This document shows, in pieces, positions 49,297 through 57,381 of a stretch of DNA of 64,000 nt. How positions within the stretch are numbered: the first letter of the stretch is position 1; each line of letters opens with the position of its first letter. The stretch is from assembly GCF_014205275.1 (NCBI RefSeq), contig NZ_JACHND010000001.1:7936001-8000000 (forward strand), read 5' to 3'. The DNA comes from Sphaerisporangium siamense. GTDB taxonomy: Bacteria; Actinomycetota; Actinomycetes; Streptosporangiales; Streptosporangiaceae. Below the pieces are notes generated by a model, which was given only the letters and a program-made list of their open reading frames with translations, ran no database searches and was not told the DNA's origin. The position numbers and the translations under genes were made by a program.

Positions 49297-50025
49297 CTAC
49301 CGGGCGCCCACCGCGCGTCCTCGCCCGCCGGGGAAGAGCGGCGTGCCGAGCACGGCGTAGCCGACGACGGCCACGCACGCGAACCCGAGCAGCAGGCCCC
49401 ACGTCACGTCCGTGAGGTGGTGCATGCCCCGGTACAGGCGCGAGGCCGCGACGATGAGCGGGCCCGCGAGCCCGAGACCCCACCACAGCGCCTTGAGCAG
49501 GGCGTGGCGGTGGGTGTGCAGGGCCAGGACCAGTGCCATGCCGCAGTAGAAGCCCACGGCGGCGCTGGTGTGACCGGAGGGGAAGCTGGAGGTCGGCGGC
49601 GCGGGGTCCAGGTGGTGGACCTGGGGGCGCGGCCGGTCGATGAACACGGTGGCCTGCAGGAACACCAGCGACTGCGACCACACGGCGAGGATGATGAAGA
49701 TCGACTCACGCCAGCGGTGGAAGACCAGCCGGAAGGTGATCGCGGCGATCGCGGTGAGCACCACGATCACCGGCGTGTCCGACAGCATGGACCCGTAGTG
49801 CGTGAGGGTGTTGAACAGGGACGTGCGGTCCTGCTCCAGCCCCTGGTTGACCGCGAGCTCGCCCGCCACCTCGCTGTGCAGCGGCCTGGTGATCAGCCAC
49901 CCGACGCCGTCGGTGACGAGCGCGAGCAGCACGACGGGGAGTAAGAGAAGTCGCGCGGCCCATGCCGCGGTGGAGGACCACCGGGAGCCGTCCGCGGTCC
50001 TGACCTGACTAGCCTCCGTGACCAT
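49297..50025 (-). CDS. PAP2-family membrane phosphatase
   Basis: 242 residues from ATG 50025 behind GGGAAGAGA. Six membrane helices and the three PAP2 signature blocks: IDRPRPQVHH, SSFPSGHTSAAVGFY and ASRLYRGMHHLTDVTWG with the catalytic His residues. Such enzymes dephosphorylate lipid phosphates such as undecaprenyl pyrophosphate or phosphatidic acid at the outer face. It overlaps the end of the next upstream PAP2 gene by 17 nt, and the two belong to one operon with a YihY/BrkB gene. Confidence 0.9.
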   Translation of the reverse strand: MVTEASQVRTADGSRWSSTAAWAARLLLLPVVLLALVTDGVGWLITRPLHSEVAGELAVNQGLEQDRTSLFNTLTHYGSMLSDTPVIVVLTAIAAITFRLVFHRWRESIFIILAVWSQSLVFLQATVFIDRPRPQVHHLDPAPPTSSFPSGHTSAAVGFYCGMALVLALHTHRHALLKALWWGLGLAGPLIVAASRLYRGMHHLTDVTWGLLLGFACVAVVGYAVLGTPLFPGGRGRAVGAR

Positions 50026-50914
50026 GCTCTCTTCCCTTCGGGGATATCTCTTCCTTGGCCTCCGGTTCCACACCCTCGCGGTGCGGCGCGGCGGGACGGC
50101 GGCCGATCTCACGACGCCATGTCTCGAAGGCCGCGGTCGTGGCGGCGATCACCGCCACGCCGAGCACGATGCCCGCCGTCACGTCGCTGACCCAGTGCAC
50201 CCCGAGGGCGACCCGCGTGTAGGCGACGCCGGCGACGATCACCCCGGCGACGGCCCAGGCGATCGTCCGCTGTCTGCCGCGGAGCATGGGCAGGATCAGC
50301 AGGACCATCACCCCGGCGCCCAGGGTGGCGTTGAGGGCGTGGCCGGACGGGAATGACGAGCCCGGCGCGATGGCCACGGGGTCGGGCAGGTGCGGCCGGG
50401 CGCGCGCGACGGCCACCTTCAGCGCCAGCCCGAGCAGCCCGCCGACGGCGATCGTGGTGACCGCCCACGCGGCGAGCCGCGGCGCGCGCCGCCACACCAG
50501 GTACACCGCGGCCAGGCCGACGACCACGCGCCAGACCTCGGGGGCGAAGACGTGTGTCCAGATCTGCAGGGCCAGCACCCAGCCGGGCCGGCCGACCGCG
50601 AAGGCGTGCAGGTCACGGGCGACGCTCTCGTCCAGGTCGTTCAGCGGCCCGAAGGAGGTCTGGACCAGGACGAGCAGCAGCGTGAACGGCACCAGGACCA
50701 GGAAGACCGCGCCGGAGGCGAGCGTGAGCCGGAGCCCGAGCCGTCTCTCGCGGTCGAACCGCTTGCCGAACCAGCCGCCCGTTCCACCTGGCCTCTCCAC
50801 CGTGTCCGGCCCGGCTTCGTTGCCTTTGATGCTCTTGATCCCTTTGTTTCCCCGGTCCGCCCCGCGCGTCAGGCCGTCACGGCGCGAACCGACATGATCA
50901 CCGTACGTACTCAT
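50009..50914 (-). CDS. PAP2-family membrane phosphatase
   Basis: 301 residues from ATG 50914. A charged cytoplasmic N-terminus of about 65 residues precedes the membrane helices. The PAP2 motifs are KVAVARARPHLPDP, SSFPSGHALNATLGAG and YTRVALGVHWVSDVTAG. A Glu/Lys/His-rich tail ends the protein. It begins 3 nt after the YihY/BrkB gene and overlaps the second PAP2 gene, so the three are translated from one transcript. It is not a recent duplicate of its neighbour, as similarity is confined to the motifs. Confidence 0.9.
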   Translation of the reverse strand: MSTYGDHVGSRRDGLTRGADRGNKGIKSIKGNEAGPDTVERPGGTGGWFGKRFDRERRLGLRLTLASGAVFLVLVPFTLLLVLVQTSFGPLNDLDESVARDLHAFAVGRPGWVLALQIWTHVFAPEVWRVVVGLAAVYLVWRRAPRLAAWAVTTIAVGGLLGLALKVAVARARPHLPDPVAIAPGSSFPSGHALNATLGAGVMVLLILPMLRGRQRTIAWAVAGVIVAGVAYTRVALGVHWVSDVTAGIVLGVAVIAATTAAFETWRREIGRRPAAPHREGVEPEAKEEISPKGREHGHGG

Positions 50915-50917
50915 CGC

Positions 50918-51943
50918 TCACCCTACCTCCGCCGCCTGCCTGACCTCGGACATCTCCACGCCACGCGCGTGCGGCCCGGCCGGGTCGCCCGCCGGTCCCG
51001 GGTCCGGCGTGGCGGGCCGCCCCACGCCGCCGCGGCAGGCCTCCAACTGCGCGGCGAAGGACAGGCCGAGGAACAGCGCCACCGAGCTGAGCAGGGACCA
51101 CAACATGAGCGCCATGACCGCGGTCAGCGGGCCGTAGGTCTGGCCGAAGGAGCCGGACCTCTCCACGTACAGCGACAGGCCCCAGCTGAAGACCGTCCAC
51201 AGCGCCAGCGCCACGATGGCGCCGCCCGCGAGCCAGGTGTGCCCGGGCTGCCTGCGGCGGGGCGCGGCGCGGAACAGGACAGAGGCCGACAGCACGGCAA
51301 GCAGGAATCCGGCCGGCCAGCGCAGCAGCGTCCACGCGGTGAGGGCCGTGCCGCTCCAGTGGTACACCTCGGCGAACGCGCGGCCGAGGCCCGCGCCGCC
51401 GACCAGGATGATGAAGCCCAGCGTCATGAACGACCCGGCGGTGACCGCCATGACCATCGCCTTCAGGTACTTGTGGCGGAAGGGGCTGTCGCGTTCGACG
51501 CCGTAGATGCGGTTGGCGCCCCGTTCGACCTGGGCCATGGCCGTGGTCAGCCCGACCACCGCGGTCAGCAGGCCGAACCACAGGGCGATGGCGCCCCCGT
51601 CGTCGGCGTGGCGGCGGCTGACCTCCAGCGCGTCCCTGACCACCTGCGCGCCGGACACGGGCGCGAACCGGTGGATGGTCAGTTCGAGGACGCGGCCGAG
51701 CCGCTCCTGGTGCAGGACGGAGCTGAGCCCCACGACGGCGATGACGCCGGGGATCACCGACAGGCAGATCTGGAAGGCCAGCGCCCGGGAATGGCTGAAG
51801 CCGTCCCCGTAGCGGAAGCGGACGATCGAGTCGCGGACGAGGTGCCAGCCGCCGTAGCGGCGCAGCGTGGCCCACGCGTCGTCGGCGTCGAGCTCCTCGC
51901 CGGTCATCGACCGGGTCTCGGGCACCGTGTTGGCGGTTCCCAC
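50918..51943 (-). CDS. YihY/BrkB-family membrane protein
   Basis: 341 residues from GTG 51943 behind GGAGGG (7 nt spacing). The family pattern is present: DSIVRFRYGDGFSHSRALAFQICLSVIPG, VERGANRIYGVERDSPFRHK and TYGPLTAVMALMLWSLLSSVALFLG, with about six membrane helices. Once called ribonuclease BN, the family is now regarded as a membrane protein, possibly a transporter; function unknown. First gene of the operon with two PAP2 phosphatases, which hints at lipid or polyprenyl phosphate handling. Confidence 0.9.
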   Translation of the reverse strand: MGTANTVPETRSMTGEELDADDAWATLRRYGGWHLVRDSIVRFRYGDGFSHSRALAFQICLSVIPGVIAVVGLSSVLHQERLGRVLELTIHRFAPVSGAQVVRDALEVSRRHADDGGAIALWFGLLTAVVGLTTAMAQVERGANRIYGVERDSPFRHKYLKAMVMAVTAGSFMTLGFIILVGGAGLGRAFAEVYHWSGTALTAWTLLRWPAGFLLAVLSASVLFRAAPRRRQPGHTWLAGGAIVALALWTVFSWGLSLYVERSGSFGQTYGPLTAVMALMLWSLLSSVALFLGLSFAAQLEACRGGVGRPATPDPGPAGDPAGPHARGVEMSEVRQAAEVG

Positions 51944-52085
51944 CGGTCAGCCCTCCACCGCGCGCGGGACGCGCGGCACGGCGGGTGCGCCGTTCGGCGC
52001 CTCAGCGATCACTCCGGACATGGCAGTGCGTGCTACCCGGAAAGTCGCTATTTGAACGGGTTTTGCGGATGTAAGCCGCCGCGCC

Positions 52086-52823
52086 CTACGCGCCGGCCGT
52101 GACCTCCGCGACCACGCAGCTGATGTTGTCCGGCCCGCCGCCCTCCTTGGCGAGGTCGATCAGCCGCTGGGCCGCGACCCCGAGGTCGCCGCCCGCGCTC
52201 AGCGTCTCGTGCAGGGCCGCCGCGCCGACGACGCCGCTCAGGCCGTCCGAGCAGATGAGGTAGCGGTCGCCCGCGTAGGCCTCGCGCATCGACAGGTCGG
52301 GCTCGACCGAGCCGCTGCCGCCGAGCGCGCGCATGAGCAGCGACCTGCGCGGATGCGCCGCCGCCTGCTCGGCGGTCATCTGCCCGTCGTCCACGAGGGA
52401 CTGGACGAGGGTGTGATCGCGGGTGATCTGGTAAAGGTATCCGTCGCGGAGCATGTAGCCGCGGGAGTCGCCGATGTGGGCGAGGGCGAACCGCCTGCCG
52501 TCCCAGAGCATGGCCGTGAGGGTGGTGCCCATGCCGGTGAGCTTGGGGTCGCGGTCCGCCATGTCCCTGAGCCTGCGGTCCGCCTCGGCGATGGTGGTGC
52601 CCAGGGCGCCGAGCACGTCGGACCCGGGCGGGTCGCCGTCGAGGACGGACAGGGTGGCGATGACCGTCGCGCTCGCCACCTCGCCGTGGCTGTGCCCACC
52701 CATGCCGTCGGCGACGGCGAGCAGCCGGGGCCCGGCGTACACCGAGTCCTCGTTGCGCTGGCGGCGGAGGCCGACGTCGGTGCGAGCCGCGTAACGCAGC
52801 GTGAGCGTCGCGTTGTTCGACAT
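52086..52823 (-). CDS. PP2C-family Ser/Thr protein phosphatase (PstP-like)
   Basis: 245 residues from ATG 52823. It removes phosphate from Ser/Thr using two metal ions. Motifs: RYAARTDVGLRRQRNEDSVY, LLAVADGMGGHSHGEVAS, FALAHIGDSRGYMLRDG, ITRDHTLVQSLVDDGQMT and LICSDGLSGVV with the closing GGGPDNISCVV. It is only the soluble catalytic domain, without the membrane helix of mycobacterial PstP. It is divergent from the DNA methylase-kinase gene pair, so it may counter the kinase encoded there. Confidence 0.93.
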   Translation of the reverse strand: MSNNATLTLRYAARTDVGLRRQRNEDSVYAGPRLLAVADGMGGHSHGEVASATVIATLSVLDGDPPGSDVLGALGTTIAEADRRLRDMADRDPKLTGMGTTLTAMLWDGRRFALAHIGDSRGYMLRDGYLYQITRDHTLVQSLVDDGQMTAEQAAAHPRRSLLMRALGGSGSVEPDLSMREAYAGDRYLICSDGLSGVVGAAALHETLSAGGDLGVAAQRLIDLAKEGGGPDNISCVVAEVTAGA

Positions 52824-52949
52824 GGCCTCAGTAAATCATTGGTTGAATCACTTCACAAGCATCTAATTCGTGGAGCGCAGCGGCATGGTGGACTAATCTG
52901 ACCGTGGGGACGCGGTGGCCCCTTCGGTGAGCAGGGAGATGTGCGACAA

Positions 52950-55061
52950 ATGGGACACGACGCCATGGTGAACGCGGGCGACATCGCCCGGCTCGCCGAC
53001 GTCGGCCGCGCCGCCGTGAGCAACTGGCGGCGCCGCCACGACGACTTCCCGCAACCCGTCGGCGGCACGGCGGCGAGCCCGCTGTTCTCCCTTCCCGAGG
53101 TCGAGGACTGGCTCCGCCGTAACGGCAAATCGTACGAGATGTCGCTCGGCGACCGGGTGTGGCAGCGGGTGCGGGCCTCCGGCGACGACCTGCGCCTCGG
53201 CGACCGGGTCGGCTGCGCGGGCGCCTTCCTGCTCTACCTGCACCGCGACCCCGGCGGCTGGAAGCGGCTCTCCACCTCCCCCGACCCCGTCGCCCTGCTG
53301 CCCGAGGCCGCCGCCACCGCCACTGCCGACCTCCCCGTCCCCGCCGCCTGGGACCTGATCGACGCCCGCCTGTACCACCTCCTCGCCGACCTCGCCGCCG
53401 AGCAGGGCCCCGCGTCCGCGTTCGAGCTGCTCTGCGAACGGTACGCCGAGGCCCACTCGCGGCGGCTCGCGGTGACCCGCCCCGAGATCGCCGGCCTGCT
53501 CGCCCGCCTCGCCCGGCACGACCTGGAGGACCTGGTGGACGGCCCGCTTCCCGGCGACGCCGCCGAGAACGGCCCGGTTCCCGGCGCCTCCGAGGAGAGC
53601 TCGGTTCCCGGCGATGCCCCCGAGGACGGCGAACCGGCGGCGCCCACGGTGCTGGACCCTGCCTGCGGCATCGGCGAGCTGCTGCTGCCCCTCGCCGGCG
53701 CCCGCGTACTCGGGCAGGAGGTCGGCGAGACCGCGGCCCTGCTCACCGCCGTGCGCCTGCTGCTGCGCGACACCCGCGCCGAGATCGTCGCCGGAGACTC
53801 GCTCCGGCTGGACGGCTTCCCCCGCCTGCGCGCCGACGCCGTCGTCTGCGACCCGCCGTTCAACGAGCGCGCCTGGGGCTACGAGGACCTGACCGCCGAC
53901 CCCCGCTGGGAGTACGGCCTGCCGCCGCGCGGCGAGCCCGAGCTGGCCTGGGTGCAGCACTGCCTGGCCCACGTGCGCCCCGGCGGGCTGGTCGCGATCC
54001 TCATGCCCCCGGCCGCCGCGAGCCGCCGTCCCGGCAAGCGGATCCGGGGCAACCTGCTGCGCGCGGGCGCGCTGCGGGCCGTGGTCACGCTGCAGGCGGG
54101 CGGGCCCGACCTGTGGCTGCTGCGCCGGCCGCGGCTCGGCGACGCGCCGCCGTCGCAGGTGCTGCTGATGGACGCCGCCTCCCCCACGGCGCGGGAGGCG
54201 TCCGTACCGGGGTTTTCCGCACCGCCGTCCCCGCCCGGGGAGGACGGCCCCGCCGCCGTGGAGGCCGCCTGGCGCGCCTTCACGGCCGACCCCGGCAAGC
54301 CGCCGCCCGGCCACTGCCGCACGGTCCGCATCATCGACCTGCTGGACGACGAGGTGGACCTCGCCCCGGCGCGTCACCTGCCGCTGCTCGCCGACGACGA
54401 GGACCCGGCCGCGGTGTTCGTCACGACCGCCGAGCGTTTCCGCGCCCTGGCCGCCGCGCTGCCGGACGCGCCTCCCGCGCTCGACGCCCTCCCTCGGCCG
54501 CTGGACCTGCCGAGCACGACCATCGGCGAGCTGGTCAAGGCGGGCCTGCTCACCGTCCACCAGGGACCGCCCCGGATGCCCGCGGACGAGGGCACGGCGC
54601 CCGTGCTGACCGCGGCCGACCTCACCGCGGGAGGCGCCCCGACCGGGCGCGGCTCCCCCGGCCCCGGCGCGGTCACGATCCAGGCCGGGGACGTGGTCGC
54701 CGCGGGCGTCACCGGCGACGGCGCGGCCCGCACGATCACCGAGGGCGGCGCGATGCTCGGACCGCAGCTCTACCTCTACCGGGTGGACCCCGACCGCCTG
54801 GACCCCGACTTCCTGGCCGGCTGCCTGCGGTACGCGGGCGTGTGGGCGACCTCCCGCTCCCACCCGGGGGCGAGCCGCGTCGACGCGCGCCGGGTGCGCA
54901 TCCCCCGGCTCTCCCTGGCCGAGCAGCGGGTGTACGGCGCGGCGTTCCGCCGGCTCGTCGAACTGGAGGACCGGCTGCGCGAGACGGCCGCGCTGGGCGA
55001 GGCGCTCATCCGGTTAGGCTTTGACGGACTGGTCGGCGGACATCTGCGGCCCAGCGGCTGA
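52950..55061 (+). CDS. N6-adenine DNA methylase with N-terminal HTH
   Basis: About 703 residues from ATG 52950; GTG 52941 lies too close to AGGGAG, and ATG 52965 is also possible. Residues 1-60 are an HTH_17/AlpA-like domain (VNAGDIARLADVGRAAVSNWRR, PLFSLPEVEDWLRRNGK). The SAM-binding motif I is LDPACGIGELLLP near residue 235 and the catalytic motif is DPPF (Asp301), where type I HsdM proteins usually have NPPF. The last 200 residues resemble a target-recognition domain (TIGELVKAGLLTVHQGPP, GDVVAAGV, LAGCLRYAGVW, RIPRLSLAEQRVY). No restriction endonuclease or specificity gene is nearby. A Ser/Thr kinase gene follows 39 nt downstream. Confidence 0.85.
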   Translation: MGHDAMVNAGDIARLADVGRAAVSNWRRRHDDFPQPVGGTAASPLFSLPEVEDWLRRNGKSYEMSLGDRVWQRVRASGDDLRLGDRVGCAGAFLLYLHRDPGGWKRLSTSPDPVALLPEAAATATADLPVPAAWDLIDARLYHLLADLAAEQGPASAFELLCERYAEAHSRRLAVTRPEIAGLLARLARHDLEDLVDGPLPGDAAENGPVPGASEESSVPGDAPEDGEPAAPTVLDPACGIGELLLPLAGARVLGQEVGETAALLTAVRLLLRDTRAEIVAGDSLRLDGFPRLRADAVVCDPPFNERAWGYEDLTADPRWEYGLPPRGEPELAWVQHCLAHVRPGGLVAILMPPAAASRRPGKRIRGNLLRAGALRAVVTLQAGGPDLWLLRRPRLGDAPPSQVLLMDAASPTAREASVPGFSAPPSPPGEDGPAAVEAAWRAFTADPGKPPPGHCRTVRIIDLLDDEVDLAPARHLPLLADDEDPAAVFVTTAERFRALAAALPDAPPALDALPRPLDLPSTTIGELVKAGLLTVHQGPPRMPADEGTAPVLTAADLTAGGAPTGRGSPGPGAVTIQAGDVVAAGVTGDGAARTITEGGAMLGPQLYLYRVDPDRLDPDFLAGCLRYAGVWATSRSHPGASRVDARRVRIPRLSLAEQRVYGAAFRRLVELEDRLRETAALGEALIRLGFDGLVGGHLRPSG

Positions 55062-55100
55062 GGGTGTATTTTTCCCCCGATAGATCATCAGGAGGGGCGA

Positions 55101-55994
55101 ATGGTCATCGGCGACCGCTATGTCCTTGACGACCTGCCCCTCGGCCAGGGCGGCATGGGCGCGGTCTACGCCGGGCACGACAAGCACCTCGACCGTCGTG
55201 TCGCGGTGAAGTTCCTGCGGTTCCCCGGCGGGCCCGACGCCGAGCTGGAACAGCGCTTCATGCGCGAGGCTCGTATCCTCGCCCGGCTCGAACACCCCGG
55301 GGCGCCCGTCCTGTACGACTTCGGCACCTTCGACCAGCGTCTCTTCCAGATCCTCCAGTTCATCGACGGTGTCACCGTCGCCGACCTGGTCAGCGAGCAC
55401 GGCCCGCTGCCCGTCCCCTGGGCCGCCGCCATCACCGCCCAGGCGTGCGCCGTGCTCTCCGCCGCGCACTCCCTGTCGATCTGCCACCGCGACCTCAAGC
55501 CGACCAACCTGATGCTGTGCCCCGACGGCAGCGTCAAGGTGCTCGACTTCGGCCTCGCCATGGTGCGCGAGGCGGACGTCACCCAGTTCACCCGCATCGG
55601 GCAAATCCTCGGCACCCCCGCCTACATGGCGCCCGAGCAGATCCAGCGCGGCCTGGCGAGCCCGCGCAGCGACCTGTACGCCCTCGGCTGCGTCCTGCAC
55701 GAGATGCTCACCGGCCGCCAGCTCTTCGTCGGCCCCACCGAGTACGCCGTCTTCGAGAAACAGGTCAACGAGCGCCCGCCCGCCGTCCCCGGCGCCCCCG
55801 CCCCGCTGAACCGCCTCATCGCCGACCTCCTGGAAAAGGACCCCGGCGCCCGCCCCGCCGACGCCGTCACCCTGTACGACCGCCTCACCCCTTTCGCCAC
55901 CGACCTCCCCCTGCTCCCCGGCTTCCTCACCCCACCCTCGACCTCCAGCCCCGGCCGCATGTACGCCCGCATCCTCGGCCGCGTCCTCCCCTGA
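55101..55994 (+). CDS. Soluble Ser/Thr protein kinase downstream of the DNA methylase
   Basis: 297 residues from ATG 55101 behind AGGAGGGG. A complete Hanks-type kinase: PLGQGGMGAVYAG, VAVKFLRF, catalytic loop CHRDLKPTNLML, DFGLAMV, GTPAYMAPEQI and SDLYALGCVLHEMLTGR. It ends with about 40 Pro/Leu/Ser-rich residues and has no membrane helix or sensor domain, unlike PknB-type kinases. Co-directional with the DNA methylase gene and facing the PP2C phosphatase gene at the other end of the module. Its target may be the methylase, but that is inference. Confidence 0.93.
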   Translation: MVIGDRYVLDDLPLGQGGMGAVYAGHDKHLDRRVAVKFLRFPGGPDAELEQRFMREARILARLEHPGAPVLYDFGTFDQRLFQILQFIDGVTVADLVSEHGPLPVPWAAAITAQACAVLSAAHSLSICHRDLKPTNLMLCPDGSVKVLDFGLAMVREADVTQFTRIGQILGTPAYMAPEQIQRGLASPRSDLYALGCVLHEMLTGRQLFVGPTEYAVFEKQVNERPPAVPGAPAPLNRLIADLLEKDPGARPADAVTLYDRLTPFATDLPLLPGFLTPPSTSSPGRMYARILGRVLP

Positions 55995-56022
55995 CCCGCC
56001 TCATGACGCGTCCGCTCTTCTC

Positions 56023-56454
56023 TTAAGCGTCTGGGTCGGCGATCTCTATGACGTGCAGCCGCTCGTCCGTGGCCTGGGACGGCTGCTGCCACTTGGCGGC
56101 GTCCAGGGTGAGGATGGGGCAGACCGCGACGTCGGCGATGGCGGCCACGTGCGCGTCGAAGATGTCCAGGCCGGTGGTGGCCATCATGTCGGTGAGCTTG
56201 GCGGCCTGGAGTACACCGTCGAGCGGGGCGACGGTGGCGCCATCGAACGCGGCCAGGCCGGTGAGGAGAGCTTGGGCGTCCGGTGCGCCCCGGCTGCCCG
56301 CCAGCGCGCCGGCGACGGCCAGCGCGGGAACGACCAGCGGCTGGCCGGCCTGGTCCAGGCCCTGCAGAAGGCCGATCAGATCGGCGTCTCCGCGTGCGAC
56401 GTCGCCGAGGACACTGCTGTCGAGGATGTACGGGGTAGGGGTGAAGTCACTCAC
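56023..56454 (-). CDS. PIN-domain toxin (VapC-like)
   Basis: 143 residues. PIN domains are Mg-dependent ribonucleases. The acidic core can be traced: YILDSSVLGDVARG at the start (first Asp) and GLDIFDAHVAAIADVAVCPILTLDAAKW near the end (Asp pairs). The middle is helical and Ala/Leu-rich. It overlaps the end of the antitoxin gene by 8 nt, the usual toxin-antitoxin arrangement. It ends 28 nt from the convergent kinase gene. Confidence 0.85.
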   Translation of the reverse strand: MSDFTPTPYILDSSVLGDVARGDADLIGLLQGLDQAGQPLVVPALAVAGALAGSRGAPDAQALLTGLAAFDGATVAPLDGVLQAAKLTDMMATTGLDIFDAHVAAIADVAVCPILTLDAAKWQQPSQATDERLHVIEIADPDA

Positions 56455-56716
56455 CGGACGCCTTGGGGAGACCGTGGTCGGCGAGCTGGCGGTTCACGTG
56501 AGCCATCATGCGGGCCACGCGAGCGGGGTCGGCCTCTCGGGCGCGCTCGCGGAGCAGGGCGAGCGCACGCTGGTCCGCGAGGCGTTTCGCCGCGATGGCG
56601 TCGTTGAAGACGGCGGCCACGCTGGTGGCTTTGCCGGTCTCGACGAGGTGTTCGGCGTATTCCACGACCTCGGGGTCCACGGTGATGGTGATGCGAGCTT
56701 TCCTGTCTCCGCTCAT
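56447..56716 (-). CDS. Antitoxin partner of the PIN toxin
   Basis: 89 residues from ATG 56716 (in-frame ATG 56728 possible). The N-terminus ARITITVDPEVVEYAEHLVETGKATSV is a ribbon-helix-helix-like DNA-binding start, followed by a charged helical tail that would wrap the toxin. A TATGAT box lies 7 nt before the ATG, so the mRNA is probably leaderless, and a palindrome just upstream is a likely autoregulatory operator. Translationally coupled to the PIN toxin gene. Confidence 0.8.
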   Translation of the reverse strand: MSGDRKARITITVDPEVVEYAEHLVETGKATSVAAVFNDAIAAKRLADQRALALLRERAREADPARVARMMAHVNRQLADHGLPKASGE

Positions 56717-56723
56717 ACCCCGG

Positions 56724-56747
56724 ATCATACTCGGCGTGCGGCACGCC
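56724..56747 (-). promoter_or_regulatory. Leaderless promoter and palindromic operator of the toxin-antitoxin operon
   Basis: Read on the minus strand, a perfect palindrome GGCGTGC-C-GCACGCC at 56747-56733 is followed 3 nt later by the -10-like TATGAT at 56729-56724 and, 7 nt on, by the antitoxin ATG. The operator would block RNA polymerase directly, as expected for toxin-antitoxin autoregulation. Confidence 0.5.
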
Positions 56748-56767
56748 TATCCTGAGAACGCGGGAAG

Positions 56768-56793
56768 GCGCGGGCCGTCAGCACGGCCCGCGC
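56768..56793 (-). terminator. Terminator after the marR-like gene
   Basis: Perfect 11-bp stem GCGCGGGCCGT/ACGGCCCGCGC with a 4-nt loop (CAGC), 24 nt past the stop of the MarR gene. Confidence 0.7.
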
Positions 56794-56817
56794 GCCCTGC
56801 CGAACCCGCCTCAGCCG

Positions 56818-57348
56818 CTACAGATTCGCAGAAGGACGCCAGGTTCCCGATCCCGGATGTCTGCTGGAAGCTTCCGGCGTCTGGCCCACGTCCGAGGAGG
56901 CGAGAGTGTCCAGTACGTTCTCGAAGATTTTCTGGAGTTGGTGGACCTGGTCGGGGGTGAGCTGGTCGAACAGGGCCCGCCGGACTTCCTCGACGTGGCC
57001 GGGGGCGGCTGCCGCCAGTGCGGCGAAGCCCTCGGGGGTCAGGGTGGCGACGTTGGTGCGGGCGTCGCCGGGGCGTTTGCGGCGGGTGACCCAGCCCTGG
57101 GCCTCCAGTTTGGCGACCGCGTGGGAGAGCCTGCTCGGTGAGGAGCGGACCAGGCGGGCGAGGTCGGTCATCGTCATCGCCCGCCCGGGCGCCTCGGAGA
57201 GCATGGCGAGGATCATGTAGTAGGTGTGCGGCATGCCGGCGTCGCGCTGGAGCTGCCGGTCCAGCGACTCGTGCAGCAGCCGCGACGCCCACAGGAAGGT
57301 GCGCCACGCCCGCTGCTCGTCCTCGTCCAGCCACCGCGTCTCACCCAC
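56818..57348 (-). CDS. MarR-family transcriptional regulator
   Basis: 176 residues from GTG 57348; no ribosome-binding site is apparent, so start and leaderless translation are uncertain. The winged helix reads MTDLARLVRSSPSRLSHAVAKLEAQGWVTRRKRPGDARTN, with the typical recognition helix and wing. The flanking helices (RAWRTFLWASRLLHESLDRQLQ and DQLTPDQVHQLQKIFENVL) form the dimer interface. The last 20 residues are a disordered Ser/Arg/Pro tail. It lies downstream of an FMN reductase gene that it probably regulates; a TTGA-N4-TCAA site sits between. Confidence 0.9.
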   Translation of the reverse strand: MGETRWLDEDEQRAWRTFLWASRLLHESLDRQLQRDAGMPHTYYMILAMLSEAPGRAMTMTDLARLVRSSPSRLSHAVAKLEAQGWVTRRKRPGDARTNVATLTPEGFAALAAAAPGHVEEVRRALFDQLTPDQVHQLQKIFENVLDTLASSDVGQTPEASSRHPGSGTWRPSANL

Positions 57349-57369
57349 ACGCCAAGTCTAGCCATTTGG

Positions 57370-57381
57370 TTGAGCGTTCAA
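57370..57381. promoter_or_regulatory. Candidate MarR operator
   Basis: TTGA-GCGT-TCAA, an inverted repeat continued by TTGA (palindrome TCAATTGA), lies 22 nt upstream of the marR start and overlaps the stop codon of the FMN reductase gene. AT-rich inverted repeats of this kind are usual MarR sites. Confidence 0.45.

Noticed and set aside
52950-55061. Type I restriction-modification system
   Set aside because: Only the methylase is present; no HsdR or HsdS gene within 9 kb on either side.
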